64,000 nucleotides of DNA, taken from CAVPTL01 sp963729195. Its GTDB lineage: Bacteria > Actinomycetota > Thermoleophilia > Gaiellales > JAICJC01. The notes under the pieces are model-generated. The model searched no databases and was not told the origin of the DNA. It saw only the letters and a program-made list of their open reading frames with translations. Position numbers and translations under genes: made by a program. Below are positions 48,004 through 57,861 of this stretch, piece by piece (position 1 is the stretch's first letter; the number at the start of each line of letters is the position of its first letter). The stretch spans positions 310,001 through 374,000 of the forward strand of contig CAVSNF010000025.1 in NCBI GenBank assembly GCA_963729195.1, given 5' to 3'.

Positions 48004-49393
48004 ATGGCAACAGCCACATCACTCAAGGCACGTGCCGAGAGCGAACTGAAAGGATTCTCCGGGGAGCTGATCGGCCCCGAGGATGGCAACTACGACGAGG
48101 CGCGCGCGGTCTACAACGCGATGATCGACCGCCACCCCGGGTTGATCGCCCGCTGCCACTCGGCGGATGACGTGGCCGCCGTGGTCAACTATGCGCGCAG
48201 AGCACGACACGATCCTGGCAGTCCGCGGCGGGGGCCACAACGGCGGCGGACTGGGAACAGTCGACGACGGCATCGTGATCGACCTGTCGCCGATGAAGGA
48301 CATCACGGTGGACGCCGCCGCGAAGACTGTGCGGGTCGAAGGCGGAGCCCTGTGGAAAGAGGTCGACGCGGCCACCAGCGAGGTCGGCATGGCCACTCCC
48401 AGCGGGATCATCGGCACCACCGGTGTCGGCGGGCTGACCCTGGGCGGCGGCATCGGCCACCTCAGCCGCTCGTGCGGGCTGAGCATCGACAACGTGCTCG
48501 AGGCCGAGATGGTGCTGGCCGACGGCTCGAAGGTGATCGCCAACGACACCGAGAACTCGGATCTCTACTGGGCGATCCGCGGCGGCGGCGGCAACTTCGG
48601 CGTGGTGACCGCGTTCACGTTCCGGCTGCATCCTGTCGGAACCGTGGTGGCCGGCCCGACCTTCTGGTCGCTGGAGGAGTCCGAGCAGGTGCTCAAGGCC
48701 TACCGCGAGTTCATCCCCGCAGCGCCGCGGGAGCTGAACGGGTTCTTCGCGTTCCTGACGGTGCCTCCGGGCCCGCCGTTCCCGGAAGAGCTGCACGGCC
48801 GGCAGGTGTGCGGGATCGTGTGGCACTACAACGGCAGCCCCGAGGACGCCGCCAAGGCGATGGCGCCCATGCTCGAGGTGGGAACTCCGCTGATGCACGG
48901 CGCCGGCGAGGTGCCTCACGCCGCCATGCAGGGCGCGTTCGACGCGCTCTACCCCAAGGGCGAGCAGTGGTACTGGCGCGCCGACTTCGTGCGTGAGCTG
49001 TCAGACGCAGCGATCGCCGAGCACGTCAAGTGGGGCAACAAGCTGCCCTCCGGACAGTCGACCATGCACATGTACCCGATCGACGGAGCGGTGCACGACG
49101 TGTCCGACACCGACACGCCGTTCAGCTACCGCGACGTGCAGTGGGCCGAGGTGATCGTGGGCGTCGACCCCGATCCGGCCAACGCGAAGGCGCTGACGGA
49201 CTGGACGATCGGCTACTGGGAGGCGACCCACCCGTACTCCGCCGGCGGCGCGTACGTCAACTTCATGATGGACGAGGGCCAGGAGCGGGTGAAGGCGACC
49301 TATCGCCACAACTACGACCGGCTGGCACGCATCAAGGCCGCACGTGACCCGGGAAACCTGTTCCGGGTGAATCAGAACATCAAGCCGGCCTGA
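48004..49393 (+). CDS. FAD-linked (BBE/6-hydroxynicotine-oxidase-like) oxidoreductase, one frame break
   Basis: About 462 residues of the VAO/PCMH flavoprotein family with a C-terminal BBE domain. The flavin-attachment motif 'AVRGGGHNGGG' carries the His expected for 8-alpha-histidyl FAD. 'GGLTLGGGIGHLSR' and 'WAIRGGGGNFGVVT' complete the PCMH fold, and 'GGAYVNFMMDEG' and 'LFRVNQNI' are BBE signatures. No Cys is seen for a bicovalent link. The frame shifts by +1 near 48197. ATG 48004 follows GAGGGGGAG. The substrate is unknown; related enzymes oxidise alkaloids, sugars or phenols. Confidence 0.88.
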
Positions 49394-49414
49394 GCACGAC
49401 CGAGAGGAGACGGC

Positions 49415-49786
49415 ATGTCAACCACAACCGAAGGCATCGTCAAGAGTCTGGATTCTCCAGACGAGGTGCGGCCGTTTGCCGCACACGGCTCGATCGCCGT
49501 CGTCCAGGTGGGTGACACCACCGTCGGCCGCGGCACGTTCGAGCCGGGCTGGCGCTGGTCGAACGACGTCCAGCCGATTGCCGGCACCGACAGCTGCCAG
49601 GCGCACCACACGCTGGCGATCATCTCGGGGAGGATGGCAATCGCCCCCAACGGCGGGGCCGAGTACGAGATCGGGCCGGGGGACGTGGCCGAGATCCCGC
49701 CTGGGCACGATGCCTGGGTGGTCGGCGACGAGGCGTGTGTCGCCATCGATTGGACCGGGGTCGCGCGCTACGCGAAGCCGGCCTGA
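49415..49786 (+). CDS. Cupin-domain protein
   Basis: 123 residues, unbroken. Single small cupin barrel: 'GRGTFEPGWRWSNDVQPI', 'CQAHHTLAIISGRMAI' (His ligands) and 'GPGDVAEIPPGHDAWVVGDE' (second cupin motif). ATG 49415 follows AGAGGAGA, 21 bases after the flavin oxidase stop, so the two are probably one operon. It may be a small metal-dependent enzyme acting on the oxidase product or a ligand-binding protein. Confidence 0.85.
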   Translation: MSTTTEGIVKSLDSPDEVRPFAAHGSIAVVQVGDTTVGRGTFEPGWRWSNDVQPIAGTDSCQAHHTLAIISGRMAIAPNGGAEYEIGPGDVAEIPPGHDAWVVGDEACVAIDWTGVARYAKPA

Positions 49787-49816
49787 CGAGTCATCGCGCG
49801 CCGTGCTCGGGTGGGA

Positions 49817-50224
49817 TCACCTCTCCCACTCGGGCGCGGCGCCGGTGGTCAGGCCGTACACCACGAGGGCGTTGAGGATCACGCCCAGCACCGCCGCCAG
49901 CGGCGTGGTGAAGATCATGAAGAACCACAGGATCATGGCGGTGGCGGCCAGCATCACACCGATGTAGTTGCCGAGCATGCGGCCGGCGATCGAGAGCATC
50001 CCGGCGATGATCTGGAGCGTCCCCCAGATCAGGAACACCCAGCCCCAGAAGGTGAGGTTGGAGTACACGATCTGGTGGCTGAAGTACTGCTTGCGCTCGA
50101 GCGCGGCGAAGCCGTGGATCAGCTGGAAGCTGCCGGCGACGAACAGCATCACTCCCGCAAACCACACCCACCCGGGCACGATCGCGGCACGGTTCTCCGA
50201 CGTTGCGCGTTTGTGAGTCCCCAT
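49817..50224 (-). CDS. DUF7144-type four-helix membrane protein
   Basis: 135 residues, unbroken, starting at ATG 50224 behind GGAGCGGGG. Four membrane segments are visible: 'WVWFAGVMLFVAGSFQLI', 'WGWVFLIWGTLQIIAGML', 'NYIGVMLAATAMILWFFMIF' and 'LAAVLGVILNALVVYGL'. A conserved 'ALERKQYFSHQIVYSNLTFWG' type loop lies between helices 1 and 2. Function is unknown; such proteins are common in actinobacteria. Two palindromic repeats separate it from the cydC gene upstream. Confidence 0.82.
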   Translation of the reverse strand: MGTHKRATSENRAAIVPGWVWFAGVMLFVAGSFQLIHGFAALERKQYFSHQIVYSNLTFWGWVFLIWGTLQIIAGMLSIAGRMLGNYIGVMLAATAMILWFFMIFTTPLAAVLGVILNALVVYGLTTGAAPEWER

Positions 50225-50239
50225 CCCCGCTCCTTGGTG

Positions 50240-50272
50240 GTGAATAATTGGTGCCTGGCACCAATTATTCAC
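50240..50272. repeat. Palindromic GGTGCC-T-GGCACC element, copy 5 (perfect)
   Basis: Perfect 16-base inverted repeat (GTGAATAATTGGTGCC) around a central T, of the 'AATTGG' arm type. It lies 15 bases upstream of the DUF7144 gene start and 11 bases from copy 6. Confidence 0.95.
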
Positions 50273-50283
50273 GACTGGCGCCC

Positions 50284-50320
50284 TTGGTGAATAACGGTGC
50301 CTGGCACCGTTATTCACCAA
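50284..50320. repeat. Palindromic GGTGCC-T-GGCACC element, copy 6 (perfect), supplying the cydC stop codon
   Basis: Perfect 18-base arms (TTGGTGAATAACGGTGCC) around a central T. On the minus strand the arm reads GGT GAA TAA in the cydC frame, so the TAA at 50312-50310 inside the repeat ends the protein at 'RLGE'. Confidence 0.95.
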
Positions 50321-51947
50321 GACGGACGATGGCGTGCATGCGGTCGAGGCCTTCGGGGCGGTGGGTGATCAGCAGCAGCGAGCGACCCTCGGTGGCGGCC
50401 AGCACGTCGTCGATCAGGCGGGCGGCGGTGTCAGAGTCGAGATGTGCGGTGGGCTCGTCCAGCACCAGGATGGGCGCGTCGACGAGCAGCGCCCGGGCGA
50501 TCGTGATGCGCTGATGCTGGCCTCCCGAAAGCCACCCGCCCTCCTCGCCCACCATCGTGTCCAGGCCGTCGGGTAGCGACTCCACCCACTCGTCGATGCG
50601 CGCCAGCCGAAGCGCCGCAACGATCTCGTCATCGCTCGCACCGGGGCGGGCCAAGCGCACGTTCTCGCGGATGCTGGTGGCAAACACGTGCGAATCCTGG
50701 CCGGCCACGGCCAGCGTCCTGCGCACGTCCTCGAGCCGATAGCGGCGCAGATCCTGGCCGTCCAGCGTGACCGAGCCACCGCGCGGATCGAGGAACCGCA
50801 GCAACAGGTTGACCACCGTGGTCTTGCCGGCGCCGCTCGGTCCCACCAGTGCGATCCTGCGGCCCGGATCGAGCCGCAAGCTGAGGTCGTCAATCACCGA
50901 GGGCTCGTCCGCGTAGCCGGCGGACACGTGCTCGAGCGCCAGCACCGGCCGAGCCGGCGGAGCCGGGATCGGATCCGGTGGGTCACTCACCCGCGGCTCG
51001 CGGTCGGTCAGCTCGAGCACCCGCCGCCCCGCAGCCACCGTCGACGACAGCTCCCGACCGGCCTGCGGCAGCGCCCCCACGGCCTCGAACGACGCCAGCG
51101 CCAGCAGCCCGAGCGTCGCCACCCAGACGCCGGAAACGCCGCCCGCGGCGTGGTCGGAGACGGCCACCGCCAGCACCGCCACGACCGTCAGCCCGGTGAT
51201 CAACACCGCCAACCCGTCGGTCGCGCCCGCCACCACACCCTCGCGCCGCGACAGCTGCGCCACCCGGCCGTCGGCGACGCCGAGGCGCGCCAGCGACGGC
51301 TGCTCGGCGCCGTGCACCGCCAACTCGGGCGCCGCCCGCAACAGCTCCACCACCTCGGCGCTGAGCGTCCCACGGGCCTCAGCCGTGGCGCGCGCCCAGC
51401 GCCCCGCAGCCGCTCCCAGCAATGGCACCAGGGTCGCCGAAGCAAGCAGGCCGACCGCCAGCACAGCGCCCGCGGCGGGCAGCATGACGGCGGCGGCGAT
51501 CACCGCCGTCGAGCCCGCGATCAGCGCGATCGCCGGAGGAGCAAGACCGCGCAGATGGAGATTCTGGAGCGTGTCGACGTCAGCCACCATGCGGCTCAGC
51601 AGGTCACCTGACCGATACGCGCCCAGCTCCGCCGGAGCCAGCGGCTCGATCCGCTGGTAGAAGCGCGTGCGGATGCCCGCCAGCGCGCGGAAGGCCACGT
51701 CGTGAGACGTCAGCCGCTCGAGGTAGCGCGCGATCGGCCTGGCCAAGCCGAAGAACCGCACCAGCACGATCCCCACCGTCAGCTCCAGCACCTCCGGTTG
51801 CTGTGCGGCCCGCGCGATCAGCCAGCCCGCGGTCGCCATCAGGCCGATTCCGAAGATCACCGCCAACGCGCCCAGCACAATCGACAACGCCACCCGGCCG
51901 CGGGGCGGCGCCGACAGGGCCAGCAAGCGGCGGATGGTGGCGATCAT
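50310..51947 (-). CDS. cydC: Thiol reductant ABC exporter subunit CydC
   Basis: 545 residues, unbroken. Six membrane segments in the N-terminal half begin with 'SIVLGALAVIFGIGLMATAGWLIARAA', shown here in part as 'GLMATAGWLIARAA'. They are followed by an ATPase with Walker A 'VGPSGAGKTTV', signature 'LSGGQHQRI' and Walker B 'PILVLDEPTAH'. With CydD it exports glutathione/cysteine-type reductants needed to assemble cytochrome bd. ATG 51947 overlaps the cydD stop. The stop codon lies in a palindromic repeat. The open frame continues upstream only by reading across the end of cydD. Confidence 0.9.
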   Translation of the reverse strand: MIATIRRLLALSAPPRGRVALSIVLGALAVIFGIGLMATAGWLIARAAQQPEVLELTVGIVLVRFFGLARPIARYLERLTSHDVAFRALAGIRTRFYQRIEPLAPAELGAYRSGDLLSRMVADVDTLQNLHLRGLAPPAIALIAGSTAVIAAAVMLPAAGAVLAVGLLASATLVPLLGAAAGRWARATAEARGTLSAEVVELLRAAPELAVHGAEQPSLARLGVADGRVAQLSRREGVVAGATDGLAVLITGLTVVAVLAVAVSDHAAGGVSGVWVATLGLLALASFEAVGALPQAGRELSSTVAAGRRVLELTDREPRVSDPPDPIPAPPARPVLALEHVSAGYADEPSVIDDLSLRLDPGRRIALVGPSGAGKTTVVNLLLRFLDPRGGSVTLDGQDLRRYRLEDVRRTLAVAGQDSHVFATSIRENVRLARPGASDDEIVAALRLARIDEWVESLPDGLDTMVGEEGGWLSGGQHQRITIARALLVDAPILVLDEPTAHLDSDTAARLIDDVLAATEGRSLLLITHRPEGLDRMHAIVRLGE

Positions 51948-53616
51948 CGGGCCGCCCCCGCCGCAGCGTCGGTCGACAGCCGGCCGTGCTCGAGCCGCAC
52001 CACCCGATCGGCCCGGGCGATCACCTCGGGGCGGTGGGCGATCACGAGCACCGACGCGGGTACCGGCCATCCGTTCGATCGCCTCGCCGATGGCGACGGC
52101 CGTCTCGGAATCGACGTTGGCGGTGGGCTCGTCCAGCACCACCAGCCGCGCGTCGCGGATGAACGCCCGGGCCAGCGCGATCCGCTGCCGCTGGCCCGCC
52201 GACACCTGCCGGGCACCATCCCCCAGGATGGTGTCGTACCCCTGCGGCAGCGATCGGATGAAGGCGTCGGCCCCGGCCTCGATCGCAGCGTCGCGCACCG
52301 CCTGCAGGTCGGCGTCGAGGTCGCCCATGCGGATGTTGTCGGCGACCGACTCGCGCAGCAGCGTCGGGCCGCTGCGGCACCCACGCCAGGCCGCGACGCC
52401 AGGCTGCCTGATCACACGCGGCCAGATCGAGGCCGCCGACCGTGACTCGACCCTCGGTCGGCGAGACCAGGCCCAGCAGCACCGAGGCCAGCGTGCTCTT
52501 GCCGCTGCCGGTTTCGCCCACCAGCACGACCAGCTCCCCCGGGTCGATCTGCAGATCGATGCCCGCCAGCACACCGGCGTCCCGAGCCGGATACCGATAG
52601 CCGACCGCCTCACACCGGATCGGCACCCGCAGGCGGAACGCGACGACCTGAGCGGACGCTGCCGGGAGCGGCTCGGACAGCGGCAGCAGCCGCTCGGCCA
52701 CCTCCAGCCCGTCGGCACTGGTGTGGTAGAGCGTGCCCACCGTTCGCAGCGGCAGGTACAGCTCGGGCGCGAGGATCAGCACCGTCAGCGCGGCCTGAAA
52801 GCTCAAGCCCCCGTCGTCCAGGCGCACACCCACGGTGACCGCCACCAGGGCGACGCCGAGGGTGGCTGCCAGCTCGAGCACCGCGCCCGACAGGAACGCC
52901 ACCCGCAGCGTGCCCATCGTGGCCCGCCGGTAGCTGTCACCGGCATCGGCGATCGACTCGGCCTGGGCGGCTCCGCGGTTGAACGCGCGCAGCGTCGGCA
53001 GCCCGCGGATGACGTCCAGGAAGTGGCTGGCCAGGAGATCCAGCGCCTGTCGCCGCTGCGACGTGCGCCGGCGCGTGTAGGTGCCGATCAGGATCATGAA
53101 CAGCGGCACCAGGGGCAGTGTCAGCAGCATGATCGCCGCCGAGGTGGCATCGATCGGGATGATCCACACGATCACCGCCACGGGCACCACGCAGGCCAGC
53201 ACCAGCTGCGGCAGGAAGCGGCCGAAGTAGGCCTCGAGCGGCACCGCCCCGAACACGGCCGCGGTGGCAAGCTCGCCGCTGTGGGCGCCGTCCAGCGCGG
53301 CCGGCTGGTCGACCAGCCGTCGGTTCACCAGCCCCATGCGCAGCTGCGACAGCACGCTGGTGGCGGCCAGCCTCCCCGCCACCTCGAACCCCCAGGCGAG
53401 CAGGCCGCGCACCGCAAAGCAGGCCGCCAGCAGCACCAGCGGCGTTCGCAGCGACGCCAGCGTCGCACCGTCGAACGATCGCGCGATCACCTCGGCCAGG
53501 AGCGTGGCCTGTGCCAGCACCAATCCCGCCGTGCACAGGCCCAGCGCCACATCCGCCATCAGCAGCGGACGCACCGCCCGGGCGCGATCCAACAAGCGCG
53601 GATCGAGAACGCGCAT
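51944..53616 (-). CDS. cydD: Thiol reductant ABC exporter subunit CydD, two frame breaks
   Basis: About 557 residues from ATG 53616. The transmembrane domain includes 'VALGLCTAGLVLAQATLLAEV' and 'PQLVLACVVPVAVIVWIIP'. The ATPase has Walker A 'VGETGSGKSTL', a 'VSAGQRQRIALARA' signature and Walker B 'RLVVLDEPTANVD'. Frame shifts by +1 lie near 52375 and 52065. It lies between cydB (5 bases upstream) and cydC (ATGA overlap), giving the order cydA-cydB-cydD-cydC. Partner of CydC in the heterodimeric exporter. Confidence 0.9.
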
Positions 53617-53621
53617 CCGGG

Positions 53622-54653
53622 TCAGGCTTCGGGAGAAGCCGGAGTCGACACGGGTGCGTCGGTGAGCCGGCGCCGGAAGACGTAGTACGTCCAGCCCTGG
53701 TAGATCAGGATCACGGGCACCAGGATCACCGCGACCACCGTCATCACCTGCAGCGCATAGTGCGACGACGCGGCGCTGGTGGTGGTGAGGCTGTACTGGT
53801 AGTTGGGGTTGGAGACCATCACCCGGGGGAACAGCGAGGTGAAGATGGTGGCGACCACCAAGATCACGCCGACGGCGGTCGCGGCAAACGCCCGCCCGCC
53901 CTGTCCACGGCGAGTGAGCACCGCTCCGATTGCAAGTGCCACCACGGCCGCGATCGCCACGGCTGCCGCCGGGAACGCGCTCTTGTGGTTGGAGTCGGTG
54001 GAGACGACCACCGTCCAGGCCAGGAACACCGCCACGATCCCGATCACGGGAGGCGCGATCCGGTTCGCCAGGTGAACGGCCCGGGCACGCAGATCGCCGG
54101 TCGTCTTGAGCTCGAGGAAGATGGCGCCGTGGAGGGCAAAGAGGGCGAGCGTCGCGATCCCCGCGGCCACGGTGAAGGGGCTGAACAGGTCGGTGAACGT
54201 GCCGGCGAAGTTGCCGTCGGAGTCGAGCGGCACGCCCTGCACCAGGTTTGCCAGCGCAATCCCCCAGATCAGCGGCGCGCCCACGCTTCCGACCACGTTT
54301 GCCCACAACCAGGCACCCCGCCAGCGCGTGCCCTTGCCCTTCTGCCGCCACTCGAACGACACCACCCGCACCATCAGCAACACCAGCACCAACAGCAGCG
54401 CGACGTAGAAGCCCGAGAACATCGCCGCATACCAGGTCGGGAAGGCGGCGAAGGTCGCCCCTCCGGCGGTCACCAGCCACACCTCGTTGCCGTCCCACAC
54501 CGGCCCGATGGTGTCCAGCATCGCATCCTTGTCCTCGTCGCTTCTGCCGATCACGGGCAACAGCATGCCCACTCCGAAATCGAAGCCCTCCAGCACGAAG
54601 TAGCCGGCCCACAGCACCGCGATCAGGCAAAACCAGAAGGTTGGGAGGCTCAT
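53622..54653 (-). CDS. cydB: Cytochrome bd oxidase subunit II (CydB)
   Basis: 343 residues, unbroken, close to the family's 335-380. N-terminal 'FWFCLIAVLWAGYFVLEGFDFG' with the conserved 'GFDFGVGMLLP' block, then 'IGPVWDGNEVWL' (the Trp-Asp-Gly-Asn motif) and eight or nine membrane segments follow. ATG 54653 overlaps the cydA stop (TGATG). Together with CydA it reduces oxygen to water with quinol, supporting growth at low oxygen or under stress. Confidence 0.95.
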   Translation of the reverse strand: MSLPTFWFCLIAVLWAGYFVLEGFDFGVGMLLPVIGRSDEDKDAMLDTIGPVWDGNEVWLVTAGGATFAAFPTWYAAMFSGFYVALLLVLVLLMVRVVSFEWRQKGKGTRWRGAWLWANVVGSVGAPLIWGIALANLVQGVPLDSDGNFAGTFTDLFSPFTVAAGIATLALFALHGAIFLELKTTGDLRARAVHLANRIAPPVIGIVAVFLAWTVVVSTDSNHKSAFPAAAVAIAAVVALAIGAVLTRRGQGGRAFAATAVGVILVVATIFTSLFPRVMVSNPNYQYSLTTTSAASSHYALQVMTVVAVILVPVILIYQGWTYYVFRRRLTDAPVSTPASPEA

Positions 54654-56059
54654 CAGTAGCTCATCACCGGTACGGGGGCAGAATCGCTCGACTCGTCACC
54701 GGACTCGGGCGGGTCGAGCCGGGCGTAGCGGCGCATCAGGATGAAGTCGACCACGCCCAGGATGATGTAGAGGCTCACGAACACGACCAGGCTGAGGCCG
54801 AGCATGGCCGAGCTGACGCTCGGGCGAGGACGCGTCGTCGGTCTTCAAAAGTCCCTGCACAATCCAGGGTTGGCGGCCCAGCTCGGTCAACACCCAGCCG
54901 AACAATGCGGCGATGAACGGGATCGGGATCGTCCACACCGCCACCCGCAGGAACCATCCGGTCGACTCCAGCTTGCGGCGGCGATAGAGGAACGCGCCGA
55001 CCACGCGCCACCAGCGCCACGAACGAGCCACCGTAGGCCATCACCCGCATGCTCCAGTAGATGGTGCGCACGTCCGGGTAGTAGCTGCCGGGGCCGTACT
55101 TGGCCACCTCCTGCTTGTTGCAGCTGGTTCATGCCCACGACCTTGCCGTCGAACGAGCCGGTCGAGAGGAACGACAGGAGGCCCGGCACCTGGATGCTGA
55201 AGCTGGGCGTCTGATCGCTCTGGGTGAACCCGCCGATCTGAAACAGCGAGAACGCCGCCGGCTGCTCGGTGTTCCACAGCGCCTCCGCGGCGGAGATCTT
55301 CATCGGCTGGTCGTTGGTGGTGATGATCCCGAAGTTGCTGCCAAACCAGAGGTTGAACATGGATATCGGCACCAGCACCACCAGCGCCAGCATCGCCGAG
55401 CGGTGAAACAACGCGGCGTTGCTGCCGCGGCGAAGGTGCCAGCAGGACACGCCGAACACCACCGTCGAGGCCACCGTCAGCCCCGCCAGGATCGTGTGGC
55501 CGAACGCCCACAGCGCAAAGTCATTGGTCAGCAGCGCCTGGATGCTGGTGAGCTCGGCATGACCGTCCACCATCTTGTACCCCACCGGATGCTGCATGAA
55601 CGAGTTGGCGACCAGGATGAAGTATCCCGAAAGCCACGTGCCCAGCGCCGCCAGCCAGATGGTGGCGAGGTGGATCCCTTTGGGCAGCTTGTCCCAGCCG
55701 AAGATCCATACGCCCAGGAAGGTCGCTTCCAGGAAGAACGCGGCCAGCCCCTCCACCGCCAGGGGCGCGCCGAACACATCGCCCACAAACCGGGAGTACC
55801 CCGACCAGTTCATGCCGAACTGGAACTCCTGCACCAGGCCGGTGGCGACGCCGATGGCGAAGTTGATCAATAGCAGCGTGCCGAAGAACCGGGTCAGCCG
55901 CAGCCAGTCGTCGTTGCCCGTGCGGTACCACTTGGTCTGCATCACCGCCACCAACGGCGCCAGCCCGAGGGTCAGCGGAACGAAGATGAAGTGATAGAGC
56001 GACGTGGTGGCAAACTGCGCCCGGGCGAGGTCGACGGTGCTGACCAGAACCGGAGTCAC
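54653..56059 (-). CDS. cydA: Cytochrome bd oxidase subunit I (CydA), three frame breaks
   Basis: About 470 residues from GTG 56059. N-terminal 'LARAQFATTSLYHFIFVPLTLGL' (read in two parts) carries the heme-ligand His. 'FGMNWSGYSRFVGDVFG' and 'EGLAAFFLEATFLGVW' are CydA blocks, and 'ELGRQPWIVQGLLKT' belongs to the quinol-site region. Frame shifts lie near 55118, 55005 and 54822. The Q-loop is short. First gene of cydABDC; divergent from the NfeD-like gene by 39 bases, which must hold both promoters. Confidence 0.93.
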
Positions 56060-56098
56060 CGCACTGCGGTCCGTGGTGATTGTCGGTAGCCTGAACCC

Positions 56099-56497
56099 AT
56101 GCTGATCGTGCTGGCGTTCGTGCTGCTGATCTTTCTGCCCACGCCGTGGAACCTGTGGTGCTTCGCCGCCGGGCTGGTGCTCGGCATCGGCGAGTTCTTC
56201 TTCTGGAACCGCACGGTCAAGCACCGCCGCCCGGCTACCGGAGCCCAGACCCTGATCGGCGCCGAGGGAGTTGCCCTGTCGGTGTGCCGCCCGCACGGCC
56301 AGGTGCGGGTCGACGGCGCCATCTGGACAGCCGAGTGCCAGGCCGGAGTGGACGCCGGTGACCCGGTGCGGGTCACCGCCCGCTCCGACCTGACACTCAC
56401 AGTGACCGTCACAACTCCCGCAAATGGCGTGAATAAAAGGTGCCTGGCACCATTTATCACGGGGACCTGCCAAGGACCGCCGCTTTCTGGGCGGTGA
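56099..56497 (+). CDS. NfeD-like small membrane protein with repeat-derived C-terminus
   Basis: 132 residues as open frame. Two hydrophobic segments ('VLAFVLLIFLPTPWNLW', 'FAAGLVLGIGEFFFW') are followed by an OB-fold-like domain: 'LIGAEGVALSVCRPHGQVRVDG' (split here) and 'DPVRVTARSDLTLTVT'. This matches short NfeD-type proteins. The palindromic repeat 56429-56460 is translated in frame without a stop, adding about 20 residues that overlap the convergent SHOCT gene by 41 bases. The native end was probably near 'TTPANGV'. It is divergent from cydA. Confidence 0.78.
   Translation: MLIVLAFVLLIFLPTPWNLWCFAAGLVLGIGEFFFWNRTVKHRRPATGAQTLIGAEGVALSVCRPHGQVRVDGAIWTAECQAGVDAGDPVRVTARSDLTLTVTVTTPANGVNKRCLAPFITGTCQGPPLSGR
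56429..56460. repeat. Palindromic GGTGCC-T-GGCACC element, copy 7 (imperfect)
   Basis: Left arm GTGAATAAAAGGTGCC, centre T, right arm GGCACCATTTATCAC: a third arm type with mismatches and one missing base. The minus-strand arm GTGATAA gives the TGA stop (56459-56457) of the SHOCT membrane protein, while the plus strand is read through by the NfeD-like gene. Confidence 0.9.
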
Positions 56498-57830
56498 ACT
56501 CGGCGTCGGTGAGGACTCCGCGGTCGTGCAGGTGCGGCCAGCCGTTCGAGGTCGTCGTAGCGACCCGGCGCGGCCGCGGCGGCCGCCGGAGCGGCCGTCG
56601 GTGTCCTGGATGCACGCGCGCGAGAGAAGCTCTCGTGGATGCGATGCCCCAGATCGCGCTCGGTGTTGTCGGGAAACTCGCGCACCGACAGCCGCCGCAG
56701 CGCCTCGATCCCGATGGCGCCCAGTGCGATCAGGATGAACGCGGTCAGCGGGTCGCGAGCCGCGGGCACCGGCGCCCACACCAGCAACAGCAGCACGATC
56801 CCGGCGTAGGTGCCGTAGGCCACGGCCGGATCGCGCAGGTAGGGGGTGAGGTTCTTGCGCGACGTGGTGGCGCGCCGCCCGGGCCGGCGAACCAGGTGCC
56901 GACCAGCAGCAGCAGCCCCACCGTCACCACGGTGATGTTGGCCGCGGCCAGCCGCTCGGTGGCCACCCACCAGATCGCGTGGGCGGCATCGCGGTTGGCC
57001 GGAATCGTGGTCAGCGAATCGATCAGCGCGTCGCCCACAACCCGCCGGATGAAGATCAGCACCACGCCCGCCGCCAGCACGCCGATGGCGATCGCCCGCA
57101 GCGTCTTTCGACGATCGCGGGAGATCACAGCGGCGATCGCGAGCACCGCCAGCGCGGCCAGCGCCAGCGGAATCGACAGCCAGCCGCAGCAGCTTCACCC
57201 CGGTCTGGGCCTGGCTCAGCTGCTTGGACTGAAGCAGCGTGATCTTGCCCGCGCCCGGCGGCAGCGAGATCGCACCGTTGGTGCGCGCACTGAGCGTGCT
57301 CGAGAACTTCGACAGGATGGAGGTCAGGTCGATCGACACCGTCCCGTTGGCGGTGTCGAGTACCCCGGTGTTGTCGAGGATCTTCATCAACTGGTCGTGG
57401 GCCCTGAGATTGGCGCCCCGCCACAACTCCACCGCCCGCGGGCGGGCAAGGCCGGCCGCCACGGCGCGCTGCAGATACGGCTGGGCGGCAGCGGCGATCG
57501 GTGCCCGAAAGCGGCTTCAGCCGAGGCGGAAGCGTCTGGTTCAGCACCGCCGGGACGTCGACGTCGGCATACAGCTGGTCGACCAGATACTCCGACACCG
57601 CGGTGCGCACCGCCGGCTGCTGCAAGCGCCTTGGTGCTCGTGTCCGACCAGGTGGTCGAATCCAGCGCCACCCGGTCGACCCAGGTCGCAAAGACCGCCA
57701 GGCACAGCATCAGCGACCCGAGCGCAACCAGCGCCCCGATGCCGAGCTTGCGGCGCTTGCTGTTCCCCGTGGAGACAGCTTTCGGACTCGTACTTGGAGC
57801 CGCCTTTTGCGACTGTTCGACTTCGCTCAT
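56457..57830 (-). CDS. Membrane protein with C-terminal SHOCT domain, about five frame breaks
   Basis: About 455 residues from ATG 57830. A Ser/Lys-rich cytoplasmic start and one membrane helix ('LGIGALVALGSLMLCLAVFA') precede an extracytoplasmic domain with 'WSDTSTKAL', 'AVSEYLVDQLYADVDVPAVL' and 'LDTANGTVSIDL'. Several further helices follow ('LALAALAVLAIAAVISRDRR', 'GIVLLLLVWAPVPA'). It ends with a short SHOCT domain 'RYDDLERLAALHDRGVLTDA'. Breaks are near 57625, 57505, 57180, 56880 and 56545. Function unknown. It lies 31 bases after the debranching enzyme gene and may end that operon. Confidence 0.72.
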
Positions 57831-57861
57831 CGATCCGCCTTTCGCGTGGAGATCCGCCTCG

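Noticed and set aside
50310..52718. A single 802-residue CydD-CydC fusion frame
   Set aside because: It arises because a +1 break in cydD puts its last part in the cydC frame; corrected, cydD stops at 51944 with an ATGA overlap to cydC.
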